Shown: in pieces, positions 1 through 8,900 of the stretch
Layout: every line of letters starts with the position of its first letter
Numbering within the stretch: the first letter of the stretch is position 1
Source of the DNA: a virus
Direction: 5' to 3' (one strand)
Virus record (IMG/VR): IMGVR_UViG_3300042298_000506
Span: 1-30,660 of that record
Length of the DNA: 30,660 bases
Notes under the pieces: generated by a model
The model's database searches: none
Told to the model about the DNA's origin: nothing
Seen by the model: only the letters and a program-made list of their open reading frames with translations
Position numbers and translations under genes: made by a program

Positions 1-398
1 ATGTCTTCCTCGATATGTAACGCTGTACGAGCGATACCTAAAGCATGTTCAAAAGCCGTACGATCACGGATGGTTGTTGGTGACAACGTCCATGAGAACT
101 GTGATGCCTGATGAACTACTCCACAGATTGTGTCCGGGAAGCCCACCGTTGCTACTCGATTCAATGTAACCTTTGCGACTGCCATCATACCTTGGTGGCC
201 CTCTCCACGGGCTTCGTGGTAGACGTTCTCGGCCAAACAGCGAAGCTCTTTGTCGCTGACCTTAGGTGCGGCTTTTTCGACTTGTTTTGCTACAGGTGCT
301 TCAGTGTATGTCGTAGGAACGACGTGTGTGACCTTCGCGAACGGCAGAATAAATAGCATCAACGCGAAGATCATAACGAAATTAAACATTGCTAACAT
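1..398 (-). CDS. SleB-like cell wall hydrolase, 3' end cut by the window edge
   Basis: I read this frame directly. It starts at ATG 396-398 behind the ribosome site AAAGGAT and stays open to base 1, giving 132 residues with no stop in the window. Residues 1-21 are a hydrophobic signal sequence or anchor (MLAMFNFVMIFALMLFILPF). A linker rich in Lys, Ala and Pro follows. From about residue 50 it matches the SleB / Hydrolase_2 family: CLAENVYHEARGEG, then MMAVAKVTLNRV, then FPDTICGVVHQ and QFSWT. The Glu in YHEARGE is the expected catalytic residue of this muramidase/transglycosylase family. The inferred role is cleavage of peptidoglycan after export or while membrane-tethered. It is the second wall hydrolase here and is separated from the M15 endolysin by a terminator, so it may be expressed separately. 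Family assignment is confident; the role (lysis or other) is inferred. Confidence 0.85.
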   Translation of the reverse strand, partial: MLAMFNFVMIFALMLFILPFAKVTHVVPTTYTEAPVAKQVEKAAPKVSDKELRCLAENVYHEARGEGHQGMMAVAKVTLNRVATVGFPDTICGVVHQASQFSWTLSPTTIRDRTAFEHALGIARTALHIEED

Positions 399-457
399 AA
401 TTGATCCTTTAGTTGTTGTACCATATAAGATACCCCATTTTGCGCAGTTATTTTGCA

Positions 458-490
458 CAAAAAAGCCCCAAGGATATACTATCCCTGAGG
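458..490 (-). terminator. Rho-independent terminator after the lysis genes
   Basis: Read on the minus strand, 490 to 466 forms an 11-bp stem (CCTCAGGGATA with TATCCTTGGGG, two G-T wobbles) around a GTA loop. It is followed by C and a run of six T. It lies 8 bases past the stop of the 60-aa gene and ends that transcript. The SleB-like gene begins about 60 bases further on. Confidence 0.9.
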
Positions 491-498
491 CTGTCGAA

Positions 499-681
499 TC
501 ATTGGCTCGCGAGACGTTTCGCGGTCTTAGTCGTCAGATAGGGTAACTTTTTCCATTTCAGAATTACAGCAGCTATATCGGCAGTATCCAAACCAAAACG
601 ATTCAGTAGGATCGCCGCAGACTCACGATCACCTCCCCTCGCTTGTGATAGCAACGTCTTGTCACCTAGAGATTGCTTCAC
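499..681 (-). CDS. Small protein of unknown function, last gene of the lysis operon
   Basis: This 60-aa basic protein starts inside the end of the endolysin gene (ATGA overlap at 678-681), an arrangement typical of translational coupling, and it ends just before a strong terminator. It has no transmembrane segment, no lipobox and no signal sequence, so it does not look like an Rz or Rz1 spanin. Residues 14-45 resemble a small helical bundle (ARGGDRESAAILLNRFGLDT). I do not recognise a family. The overlap and operon position support a real gene; the function is open. Confidence 0.6.
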   Translation of the reverse strand: MKQSLGDKTLLSQARGGDRESAAILLNRFGLDTADIAAVILKWKKLPYLTTKTAKRLASQ

Positions 682-1031
682 TTAGTCACTCGCTCAAAGT
701 GCGGCATGTCTTTAAACGTCGACAGACCAGCCTCTATCTTACCTCGCCACGATCCTCCCCAACGATTACGCTCATTAAGTCCTTCCCAGAATTTACCTAA
801 TGACGCAGGATAGCAAATCTGTCCGTCCTTGATAAAGTGCAAATCCTGAGCGCACTTATTCAGGTGCTCAGAATCCATGGTCTTTGACTTGCCAGTATCG
901 AAGTATATCTTCTGCATATCCGTAGGACGCCACAATTCGCCTCCTCGGATTTCATAGCCTTGGCGATACGCCTCTGTGTACAACAAGGTGAGATCACGCA
1001 TGAACGCTTCTTGATGCTGTCCAAGTTTCAT
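678..1031 (-). CDS. Endolysin, M15-family peptidoglycan peptidase
   Basis: This 117-aa protein has the M15 (VanY / phage L-alanyl-D-glutamate or D-Ala-D-Ala peptidase) layout. SxHxxxxxxD appears at residues 54-63 (S54, H56, D63), and the final WGGSW...DMPHFE block supplies the third zinc ligand, H111, near the C terminus. These residues form the Zn site that cuts the peptide stem of Gram-negative peptidoglycan. There is no signal peptide, so it should accumulate in the cytoplasm and need the holin for release. The start overlaps the holin stop (ATGA at 1028-1031). Length and motif spacing fit small phage M15 endolysins. The exact bond cleaved cannot be read from sequence. Confidence 0.85.
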   Translation of the reverse strand: MKLGQHQEAFMRDLTLLYTEAYRQGYEIRGGELWRPTDMQKIYFDTGKSKTMDSEHLNKCAQDLHFIKDGQICYPASLGKFWEGLNERNRWGGSWRGKIEAGLSTFKDMPHFERVTK

Positions 1032-1570
1032 TTAGCGGCCTTCGATAGCGCACTTATCGTGTTGTCCTTAGTCGCAGAACGAGCAGAAGAGCCACGATGG
1101 AAGTTAAGGATAGTGCCACTCATGGTGACCAATGAACCGAAGACCATATAGGCGATCTCCTTGTTCTCAACCGGTATACGCATAACGAACAATGCGAATG
1201 CCATTAGAATCGTCGCGCCTACAAGCATGAAGTCAATATAGTACGCAGCTTCTTTGACGAACACAGTGGTGTTCTCTGTCTGCTGAATGCTAGTATTAGC
1301 TACACGTGCGCCATCAGTGTTGGCGACATCCAGCTTGTCAGCCTCCAGTTCGAATTTGATCTTATCCTGCGCAGCCAATACGAGGAACTGTTCGTGTTCC
1401 ATCTCAAGCTGCTTATACTTCAGTGCATTGTCTGTGATGTCTTTCTCAGACAGCTTAACACCAAGCTTCTCTTCAATTACGTCTTGCCCTTTCGCCAACA
1501 CAGCATTTCCCAGGATCGTCAGACCCTGGGAGAATAGTGCTGACACTATAGGTGCCAATATCGGTAACAT
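1028..1570 (-). CDS. Holin, three-TM type
   Basis: This 180-aa membrane protein sits immediately upstream of the endolysin. A moderately hydrophobic N terminus (residues 2-26) is followed by a long charged helical region (27-100), then two clear membrane segments at about 111-131 and 139-157. The tail is polar and basic, after ILNFHRGSSARS. This pattern, including an NFxxGSS-like motif after the last segment and a C-terminal LSK, matches the 3-TM holin family first described for gene transfer agents (GTA_holin_3TM). Its role would be to permeabilise the inner membrane and release the endolysin. The start codon directly follows the preceding stop in the same frame (TAAATG), which suggests reinitiation. 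Confidence 0.75.
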   Translation of the reverse strand: MLPILAPIVSALFSQGLTILGNAVLAKGQDVIEEKLGVKLSEKDITDNALKYKQLEMEHEQFLVLAAQDKIKFELEADKLDVANTDGARVANTSIQQTENTTVFVKEAAYYIDFMLVGATILMAFALFVMRIPVENKEIAYMVFGSLVTMSGTILNFHRGSSARSATKDNTISALSKAAK

Positions 1571-2026
1571 TTATTTTCCTAACGGTAATGGTAATTCCAT
1601 AGAATCAGGTACATGGCCATTCCACCAAAAGACAATGAGCGTGGCAAGTATCAGTATCAAGCCAATAGCACCCTTCTTCCCTAGTTCTTTTCCGACCTCT
1701 TGTTTCAAGTTAGAATAGAACAATGTTGTAGCCTCTTTCTTAGCAATCTCTGCGTCTATCCAAGCGGACCGAGTTCTTATCATTTCAATTGGCCCTATCT
1801 CTTGAAAAATTCTATCTTCGTTCCGGAGATGAGGTATCAAGACCTTTGCAATGTTATTGACGGAGTGTAAAATAAGCGTATCGACGTCCCTTCGATCACC
1901 GTTCAGAAAGAGGTCGATTTCTTCTGTGGAGTACACTCTAACCTCCTCTTCAAGATCTTTCTCCATCAGTATTTCCCATCGTGGTGTGATTACATCTGGA
2001 CCACGCACATCCAACAGTCGGGGCAC
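1571..2026 (-). CDS. Lysis-cassette protein with C-terminal membrane anchor, function unknown
   Basis: The protein has 151 residues if it starts at GTG 2026; an ATG at 1966 would give 131 residues. No ATG, GTG or TTG lies further upstream in the open frame, and neither start has a strong ribosome site. The N-terminal 110 residues are charged and probably helical (LEEEVRVYSTEEIDLFLNG onward). A single membrane segment lies at about 117-135 (GAIGLILILATLIVFWW), followed by a short Pro-rich tail. The protein sits directly before the holin with a TAAATG junction, so a role in lysis (antiholin, or membrane partner of the holin) is plausible. I do not recognise a family. Confidence 0.65.
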   Translation of the reverse strand: MPRLLDVRGPDVITPRWEILMEKDLEEEVRVYSTEEIDLFLNGDRRDVDTLILHSVNNIAKVLIPHLRNEDRIFQEIGPIEMIRTRSAWIDAEIAKKEATTLFYSNLKQEVGKELGKKGAIGLILILATLIVFWWNGHVPDSMELPLPLGK

Positions 2027-2060
2027 CGACCTGTTACAGTCAAGTGCTCCGACGTGAATG

Positions 2061-2228
2061 TTACGTAGGTGCGTCAGCAGGCGGCGGTGGAACGCCTTGT
2101 GAATCTGCCTGCGCTTTGAGTTTCGTCATCAGCATGAACGCACCCGTCTTAGACGGAAGCTCGCCGAGTACTTGTTGAATGAAATTGAACTCGTTAATGT
2201 CGAGTTCCACTTTGATGTTTTCGCTCAT
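2061..2228 (-). CDS. Small 55-aa protein of unknown function
   Basis: I found this frame by reading the gap between the two neighbouring genes: ATG 2226-2228 to TAA 2061-2063. The N terminus is acidic and could be a short beta strand (MSENIKVELDINEFNF). A helix follows (FIQQVLGELPSKTGAFMLM), and the C terminus is Pro-rich (VPPPPADAPT). It fits tightly in the gene string, starting 7 bases after the stop of the gene before it. No clear ribosome site is seen, so translation probably depends on the upstream gene. No function can be given. Confidence 0.6.
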   Translation of the reverse strand: MSENIKVELDINEFNFIQQVLGELPSKTGAFMLMTKLKAQADSQGVPPPPADAPT

Positions 2229-2234
2229 TTTGAA

Positions 2235-2564
2235 TTACCAAGGAGTACCAGTAGCTTCGACTGGATTAAGTTTGAGATTCAGCTCGGATAAGAGCTGCTG
2301 TTCATATTGTTCAACTACTTCTGGCGTCAAACATTCCTTGACCCAGACCACAACCATGTCTTCAGTAAGCGCATCGAACGACACGAAGCCTTCTGCATTC
2401 GGATCGGTCTCGGGGAGAGACACTGTGCCGATACAACCTGTGTTCGCCATTACTGAGCCGTCCTCTGTGATATCCTCTGCTACACACAACCATTCTGCCT
2501 TCTTAACTACACCACTGCTCTTCTCGCGAATGAGCTGTTCGATCGTCCATTTCGTTTGTTGCAT
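2235..2564 (-). CDS. Conserved-type small phage protein ending in GTPW
   Basis: This 109-aa acidic protein has a good ribosome site (AAGGAT, then AATCAA, then ATG). Its sequence has the look of small proteins often found near tail fibre genes of podoviruses and cyanophages: W at residue 6, a strand-rich middle (SLPETDPNAEGFVSFDALTE), VVVWVKECL, an amphipathic helix (VVEQYEQQLLSELNLKL) and a terminal GTPW. That resemblance is from memory and could be wrong. No enzymatic motif is visible. A fibre-associated or fibre-assembly role is possible from position alone. Confidence 0.65.
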   Translation of the reverse strand: MQQTKWTIEQLIREKSSGVVKKAEWLCVAEDITEDGSVMANTGCIGTVSLPETDPNAEGFVSFDALTEDMVVVWVKECLTPEVVEQYEQQLLSELNLKLNPVEATGTPW

Positions 2565-2574
2565 TTGATTATCC

Positions 2575-2718
2575 TTATGCGTAGAAGTTAGAGGCCTTAT
2601 TCTTCGTGCCTATATTACTCGATTGATAATGAATATCGATGTATTCGATGAAGAAATCACCAGCTGTCACAGTCGGGATGCCTGTCACAATCTCCATCAC
2701 CGCAGGGATGACACACAT
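2575..2718 (-). CDS. Small ORF, probably the 3' part of a frameshifted gene
   Basis: A 47-aa frame runs from ATG 2716-2718 to TAA 2575-2577. The peptide looks like real protein (MCVIPAVMEIVTGIPTVTAG then DFFIEYIDIHYQSSN) and ends 10 bases before the next gene. The only nearby ribosome-like sequence, GAGG, is 2 bases from the ATG and too close to work well. A +1 shift upstream would join it to the frame in 2723-2809. The more likely reading is the C-terminal two thirds of a 76-aa gene. The alternative is a stand-alone 47-aa gene. Confidence 0.45.
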   Translation of the reverse strand: MCVIPAVMEIVTGIPTVTAGDFFIEYIDIHYQSSNIGTKNKASNFYA

Positions 2719-2722
2719 CGCC

Positions 2723-2809
2723 TCAACGGAGAGCGATGGTCACGCCGAAGGTGCTGCGCTTCGGGTTCGTGATGCCTTCGTCGCAGGTGGTGAGTTGATG
2801 GACTTTCAC
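2723..2809 (-). pseudogene. 5' fragment of a possibly frameshifted small gene
   Basis: A GTG at 2807-2809 overlaps the TGA of the preceding gene (GTGA), the usual coupled junction in this region. It opens 28 codons (VKVHQLTTCDEGITNPKRST and so on) before a TGA at 2723-2725. The downstream 47-aa frame is one base away and continues with similar composition. Joined near base 2728, the two would give about 76 residues. This is inference from frame geometry; no homologue was compared. Confidence 0.35.
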
Positions 2810-3267
2810 AGCGCCGCCCGTATAAGCGCAGCCTTCTGTTCCCACTCAGCCATTCTTACCGTGTCACCTTCACGAATCGCCCGGATACTGGCAAGGTCGA
2901 TTTCGCGGAGCTTGGCTTTTGCCTCTGCTGCGATCTGTTCCGGTGTCGGCTCAGGATACGGAATCTGATTCGCTTCGACTTGCGCGATCAGGTCGGCATA
3001 CTCCGCCGCATCTGCGCCGAGGTCTGCCCTTAGCATGTCCATCTGCACGTCGGCGTAGCTGTGGCACTTGACTTGTACTTCTGTAACCGTGCCGGGGACT
3101 ATGTGCGCTGGAATGACTTTGCCGAGAGTGATATTGCCTTCAACGTCTGTGGTATCCGGCAGCAGTTCCTCCGCTACCTCTGTATCAGGAGCGATGGTTC
3201 TATCCACCCAAGTAGCTTCGACGCTGTTGGTGTCTGGATAGTGTTTGACTTGTTTTAGGATGATCAT
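2806..3267 (-). CDS. Tail-fibre-linked protein, possible fibre chaperone
   Basis: This 153-aa protein begins inside the end of the second tail fibre gene (ATGA at 3264-3267) with AAGGAG 8 bases upstream, so it is clearly coupled to the fibre. The N-terminal half is beta-rich (residues 1-70). The C-terminal half is acidic and helical (YADVQMDMLRADLGADAAEY, then PEPTPEQIAAEAKAKLREID and MAEWEQKAALIRAAL). A small protein with a helical C terminus right after a fibre gene is the standard place for a tail fibre assembly protein. I see no certain family motif, so that role is inferred from position and composition. Confidence 0.65.
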   Translation of the reverse strand: MIILKQVKHYPDTNSVEATWVDRTIAPDTEVAEELLPDTTDVEGNITLGKVIPAHIVPGTVTEVQVKCHSYADVQMDMLRADLGADAAEYADLIAQVEANQIPYPEPTPEQIAAEAKAKLREIDLASIRAIREGDTVRMAEWEQKAALIRAAL

Positions 3268-5996
3268 GACGTTGCTCCTTTTATAATTGTGAAATTCACA
3301 ACGGGCGTATCAGATGCCGTTCCGACAGCAGAATAGAAAGTCACATCGAAACCAGTATATGCAACTATTTTCGACACGAACATGATGTAAGTATTCGTTG
3401 AGCTAGATACGGTTAGGAGAACGGTGTCCGGCGCGGCGATAAGCGTGTTTGACACTCTGAATGTGGCAGGCGTAGCACTTCCTGCTGCCGTGAACATCGT
3501 GATCTGGCCTGTTGGCTTTGGTATGGCAGGGGTTGCCGTAACTCTTGATGTTGCCTGTATTGTTGTAGCCCCTGCGCCTGTGCCGTAGCCGAGTCCGGTC
3601 GTTGGGCTTTGCACTCCAACAAAGTCAGCTTGAATACGGAACGCGTTCGTGCCAGTAGTTGGTTCTGCCCCCGCTGTTTGCCCAACTTGGAATTGAAACG
3701 CGCCAAGTACTCCAACGTTGTACATAGAACATTGTTTGTTCTGCGTTGCGTGGGAATTACTTAGAACGAAGGCAACAGACGATGTTGCCTGATTCGTTGT
3801 CAGTTGGATTCGTGCATTTACCGATGCGGCCGTACTTGTTAGGTGGAGAGCTTGAGCACCTGCTGAGTTGCCACCTGTTATCTGACCAACGCTATCAATC
3901 CGCATACTCTCTACGTATGCTTGATTATCAGCAGAAGCTGTGGGAACTCTGGCAAACAACATGCCCCCAGCGTTATCTGTCGTTATGATAGAACCGGCAA
4001 TACCTCTAGTGCGGAAGGTATTGTTGGTCGTTCCCGCCTCGCAGCTCAACGCGATAAAGGGTTGACCAGTACCAACAGAACAACCTAAGTTGCTCCCATA
4101 TCCAGCGGTATTGGGGTGCCCCCACTCGAAATTATTTCCCCCGGCTCTATAGGAGAACTTAGCTCCAGACTGAGCAGAAGCGTACGAACCATATGCGGTA
4201 ATAACCCCACTCGCATCAATCCGCATCTTTTCGCTACCAGCTGTGACAACGCTGATGCCATTAGGCACAGTGGCGTGAGTTGCACCATAGACAGTAATCC
4301 CGGTGGTGCCACCAGAATTAACCAATGACCCGAAGCCTGTCGCAGTGCCCAGTGCCACGGTTGATGCAGCATTGCTCAGTGTGAGCGCACCTGTAGCTAT
4401 CGAGACATTCCCACTTGAATCAATCCGCATTTTCTCCGTGGGAGTGGCCGAGGCAGATGTGTAGAAAGTCAAGAAGGAGTTGCCCGCAGCAATAACCGCG
4501 CACTCTCCAGTGGAGCCGTTTGATTGCAGCATCAGCGAATTAGTGCCATCACTCGCTGCCGCGTTGATTACTGAATTGTTTCTTTGCCTGAAGTAACCAC
4601 CAAAGTTGTCCACCCTAAACCCGGAAGTCGGTGCAACACCAATCCCCACATTCCCACTTGAATCAATCCGCATCCGTTCGGTATTGGTCGTTCCAAAGGT
4701 AAGCGGGTAAGCGCCGATTGTGTTGAGCGAAACAACGTCAGCGCCAGCAAATAACTCTGCGTTGCTCGGGTTTGTGGTAGTCCGCTCAATCCTCAAACCA
4801 GTAGAGGCAGAGGCTGTCTGAATCTCCATACCCAATGCTAGGTTTGTAAAACCGGGCGTGGTTCCAATCCCCACATTCCCACTGGAATCAATCCGCATCT
4901 TCTCTGTTCCATCCACCTTGAACAGGAGAAGACTACTCGCCCCCACGTTAGTTGGGTCGGCCTCTATTGCGATTGACCGGGAAGTATTGCTCAGGTTTTC
5001 AATGCCGCCAGAATATGCTGTCGAACCAGTAGCGCCTACACGAACTGTACTGGTAGCGAACACTGTTCCAGTGACTTGCAGTTCGCCGACAGAAGCGGTT
5101 GGATTGTTACCTATCCCTACATTCCCACTCGAATCAATCCGCATCTTCTCGGTAAGGCCAACACCATTTGTTGCGGTTGAGAACTGCAAATAGCCATTCG
5201 CGTTATTGTCAGTGGCGTTCGATTTGCGCCCAGAAATCTTGCCAAAAGTCCCCATCGTGGTGCCGGTGTAAGCCCCACCAAGACTGATTGATCCGCCTAT
5301 ATCAGCAGCAACGGCATCAGTAACATGCACCATCAAGTTAGCAGAACCGAAAGTCGTACTGGCTATGCTCGCGGCTTTTTGCGTTACATTTCCACTCGTA
5401 TCAATCCGCATCTTTTCGGTTGCGGCTGTATAAAACAGCATTGCGTTGGAGGTGTGCTGGTAGGACAGATACCCCATGTAAGTATCTGTCGTAGTCGTTC
5501 CATCAGCGAAAGCAAGCCCACCAACGCCTGTTGTTCCGGTATAAATTGTCACCCCGGCTGAACCCGAGCCAGACCCTACTACTAAATCTGCTACGCCATT
5601 CGCGGCGTCAATGGTTAATGCTGATGCAGTACCAATCCCTACATTCCCGCTCGTATCAATCCGCATCCGCTCCGTGCCGCCAGTGCTGACAGCGACGGTA
5701 TCTGCAGCTGGGAACCATACTCCAGTGTTGGGATCGCCTGTGGGGATGATAGCGGGGAGGAGGGCTGTACCTGCTTGGACGGTAGTAACACCAGTTGCAC
5801 TCAGCGTCCCAGTGACAGCCGCCCCCGTCGCTGTTAGCGATAACGTCTTCACATTACCAGCATAAAAGTCCATCACGTTATCAGCAGACTCTACTAAATA
5901 CGTATTACCACCACCTGCCACCCCATCTAAGTAGATCTTAGATAGGGCAGCTACGGCTATGGCATTTTGGATAACTCTAAGAGGTGTCTTAGCCAT
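3264..5996 (-). CDS. Second long tail fibre / receptor-binding fibre
   Basis: This 910-aa protein is low-complexity, Gly/Ser/Thr-rich and has no enzyme motif. Residues 20-64 carry a YLDG...NTYLVESADNVMDFYAG module also found three times in the neighbouring fibre. From about residue 88 it has the phrase GVWFPAADTVAVSTGGTERM and then eight copies of an [ST]E[KR]MRIDSSGNVxIG motif (one reads VES), spaced 40 to 130 residues apart. This is a well-known environmental-phage fibre repeat, likely one beta-hairpin or trimer rung per copy. The N terminus overlaps the upstream fibre by 8 bases and lacks the PLTNAEL domain that the upstream fibre has. It may therefore attach to that fibre rather than to the tail. 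The last 100 residues are beta-rich and may form the tip. Confidence 0.85.
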   Translation of the reverse strand: MAKTPLRVIQNAIAVAALSKIYLDGVAGGGNTYLVESADNVMDFYAGNVKTLSLTATGAAVTGTLSATGVTTVQAGTALLPAIIPTGDPNTGVWFPAADTVAVSTGGTERMRIDTSGNVGIGTASALTIDAANGVADLVVGSGSGSAGVTIYTGTTGVGGLAFADGTTTTDTYMGYLSYQHTSNAMLFYTAATEKMRIDTSGNVTQKAASIASTTFGSANLMVHVTDAVAADIGGSISLGGAYTGTTMGTFGKISGRKSNATDNNANGYLQFSTATNGVGLTEKMRIDSSGNVGIGNNPTASVGELQVTGTVFATSTVRVGATGSTAYSGGIENLSNTSRSIAIEADPTNVGASSLLLFKVDGTEKMRIDSSGNVGIGTTPGFTNLALGMEIQTASASTGLRIERTTTNPSNAELFAGADVVSLNTIGAYPLTFGTTNTERMRIDSSGNVGIGVAPTSGFRVDNFGGYFRQRNNSVINAAASDGTNSLMLQSNGSTGECAVIAAGNSFLTFYTSASATPTEKMRIDSSGNVSIATGALTLSNAASTVALGTATGFGSLVNSGGTTGITVYGATHATVPNGISVVTAGSEKMRIDASGVITAYGSYASAQSGAKFSYRAGGNNFEWGHPNTAGYGSNLGCSVGTGQPFIALSCEAGTTNNTFRTRGIAGSIITTDNAGGMLFARVPTASADNQAYVESMRIDSVGQITGGNSAGAQALHLTSTAASVNARIQLTTNQATSSVAFVLSNSHATQNKQCSMYNVGVLGAFQFQVGQTAGAEPTTGTNAFRIQADFVGVQSPTTGLGYGTGAGATTIQATSRVTATPAIPKPTGQITMFTAAGSATPATFRVSNTLIAAPDTVLLTVSSSTNTYIMFVSKIVAYTGFDVTFYSAVGTASDTPVVNFTIIKGATS
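3884..5675 (-). repeat. Eight dispersed MRIDSSGNV-type repeats in the second fibre
   Basis: Eight copies encode [TSV]E[KRS]MRID[ST]xG. At DNA level they share the plus-strand core TCAATCCGCAT, often with CCCACTTGAA or a close variant before it. The last two copies (ASGVITAYG and SVGQITGG versions) are the most diverged. Spacing is irregular, which suggests rungs separated by variable inserts rather than a simple tandem array. Confidence 0.85.
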
Positions 5997-8900
5997 TAGT
6001 TCTTACTCCCATAATGCATATAAAGTCACCAGTCGTGCAAGCATCTATCAGCGTTGAAGTCCAGATAAAGCCGTCGAAGGTGTCACTGTAATCGTTCGCA
6101 TCAGGGCGAATTAATTGGCTGTTGCGATATACAAACTTAGGTTTCCATCCCATTGGCATCGGGAAGGCTACTTGACTAGAAGTCGCGGTGAACCAACGAG
6201 GCTCTAATACTGCGCCTAATTTAGCTGTCTGCTCAGCTTTCCTTGCAAGTTCCTCGCGGAGACTCATAGCTGGAATATAGACGTCTGCACCGCTAGTACC
6301 GCTTTGTGCAATAATACCGCCAGAAGCTGATAGTGCTGTGATGGAACCTACAGCTGTAGCTTCAGATGCAGTACGCACAAGTCCCTTGAAAGTGGACCTA
6401 CCGTAGGACGTGCCGACATGTAGTAAATCGGTTTCGTCATCATAGGCAATCGCGGTGACGGCGTTGCTGCTACCGGCGAGGACGCAAGAGGCATTCGCCT
6501 CGAACAGTGGACGTTCGGTTTCGTAGATATGGCGGATTTGCTCGGCGCTGGGGGTGGTTGCAGATGCGCGCCAGAGGGCGAGCGAGCCACCCCAGGGACG
6601 CGAGTCCCCACCTTGCAGATTTCCAATAGTTAAGACACCAGAGGTTCCTAAGTTCTGCGTACTGTTGCCTGTGACCGGGGTGCCTGCATTTATATAAAAA
6701 CTGACAACCCCTGATCGACGGACGGCAACTACGAATTTCCAATCAGAGCTAGTTCCTACTGTTACCCCGTCATTCAAATTTCCAGCAGTAGCGTCATAGT
6801 AGTAGAGGGTGCCTGTGGTCTGGTTAGATCCGATGACAACTAAATTCCTCAAACCAAACGCGTAGTCGTCTGCGCCTCCTGACTTCAGCCACCCCATGAT
6901 GCAGAAGTCACCCGTCCCGAAATCCAGATCGGAGTTGTACGGCTGCTCAAGGTAGTTCGCCGCGCTAAAGCCGCTGTAGCCTACTAACTGCGAACCACTA
7001 GCTACTGCTGTTTTGGTCAGCGAACCGAATACTTGCAAGCCCTTTGCTTTGACGCTGCGGTCGACGTCGGCGCGGCGGCAGGAGATGTTGTCGAGGATAC
7101 TGTTACGCAAATCCACCGCTTGACTGTTAGCAAAGTACAAGTAAGTCGTGGTCGAGGTTGCCACGAAGGTAGCCGCAACAAGCTGTGTTGAAGATAGGGT
7201 TGCACCGCCGAGAGTTGCGCCTCCTTGACTTGTACTGATGCCATACGTCATGCCAGATGAAGTATCTTTGGTGTAGCTGAATGACAGCGTGTAGGTTTTT
7301 CCAACAACCGTTGTGAAGGATTGATATGCATAGCCGTTGGTGCCCCCTATATTGGCGACATTTAAGGCCCCAGCAACGGCTGAGAGGGTTGCAGTCGATG
7401 CAGACCACCCCGTCGTATCCGTCGCAAATGTCCCGTTCGTCACCAACTCTGTACCAGTTAGAGTCTCGGCCACGATGTCCGCCAACCATGCACCGCGAAT
7501 GTTGCCGGGCATCCAGCCGGAGTTGTAGGCCTTGCTAACATAAGCCACAAGGCTAGACGAGGGAGTTGCCCTGTTTGCAAGCAACAAAGCTAAGCCAGCA
7601 TCTGAAGCGTTAGGAATCACGCTTCCGAGCGAGAGCGGCATAGATCTACCGTTTATCGCCCCTGATGTGGCCGGTGCCGGCAGAGGGTACGGTGTCGTCA
7701 CCACGCTCCATACAAATGACGCTGCAATGGTTTGCAGATTCGCATATTGCAAGTAAGCACCGGCACTATTGCCGTTATGCCAAACGTACCCATATTTATC
7801 AAACGCGACGGCTGGATGGGAGCTTGTGTTGCTTGAGTTGACGACCGTGCCATCACCCCTGATGACACTCACACCCCCAGCCGTTGCCACGGCAATCGTC
7901 GGCACCGGCAGGCCCGTGGCGATATCTACAGGAGCGTTGGGCAGGACGGTCATGGCGACGTCGTTGATGGTGTTGCTGACTATCGCGCCGCGACCACTAC
8001 TAAGCGTAGCCAAGGTGTGTGTAGTGACACACCCGCTGATGCAACGGCCCGATAAACCTACTGTCGTCTGGTATGCCCCTACAACATCAACAACAAAATC
8101 TATGCTCAGCAGCCCCCAATCAACAGCCGTGCCAAACACCACAATCCCATTCGCGGCAGCAACGCACGTTGCGTAACGACTTGCTCCGGTGTACCACCAC
8201 GAATACGCGCCAGCACTGGTGGATGGAAAGAACACCCTCCACATCGGCGTACCCGCCTGCGTCAAGTCCCAAAGCACCACCCGCGCCGCTTCAACGGTAA
8301 TCAATACCTGCGCCGGGAACTGTCGTGCACTACCTCTGTAGACTTGCGTAACGCCACTACCTGCATTCAGCTTGTAGAACATCGCAGCTGTAGTATCATA
8401 GTAGTAACTGTTAGTCGTTGCACCTGCAATAGCTCTCGCACCGGCCTCGTTAGCAGCACTTCCTAGCCAGTTACCTGACAGTGTCTCATTCTCCCAAGAC
8501 GTATGTGAACAGCGCTTTCTCCAAGCGCCACCGTCAGAGTCCTTAGCGGTGTCATAGATAAAGGTATCTACGATTACACCTGGGAAGACCGTTTTGTCGA
8601 TGACTGCTGCGGACAGGTCAGGTACAGATACAGCGGTGGCGATTGTGGTCAACACAGCTGTTAGTTTGAGCGTGTTAACACCACCAACGTAAGCGTCCAG
8701 GACGTCGGCGGCTGACTCTACAAGGTAAGTATTACCAGCAGCGGCTACCCCATCGAGATACAGCTTGGCTGTCGAACCGATTGCCAGATTACCAGCCGCA
8801 GATAGTACAGCTCTGACTACCGAGTTCGTGGCGAACTCGAGAGGTAGCGCACCTTCTGTGCCAATACCAGCACTGTAAGCTGTTGATCCTGTGAACAATG

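Noticed and set aside
410-457. Possible promoter for the SleB-like gene with direct repeats TGTGCAAAAT / TGCGCAAAAT
   Set aside because: No -35/-10 pair with acceptable spacing could be placed; the repeats are short and partly belong to the terminator tail.
499-681. 60-aa gene considered as an Rz1 or Rz spanin
   Set aside because: It has no signal sequence, lipobox or membrane segment.
2639-2968. 109-codon plus-strand frame over the small genes
   Set aside because: It lies antisense to the well-supported 153-aa gene and has no ribosome site; it is a shadow frame.
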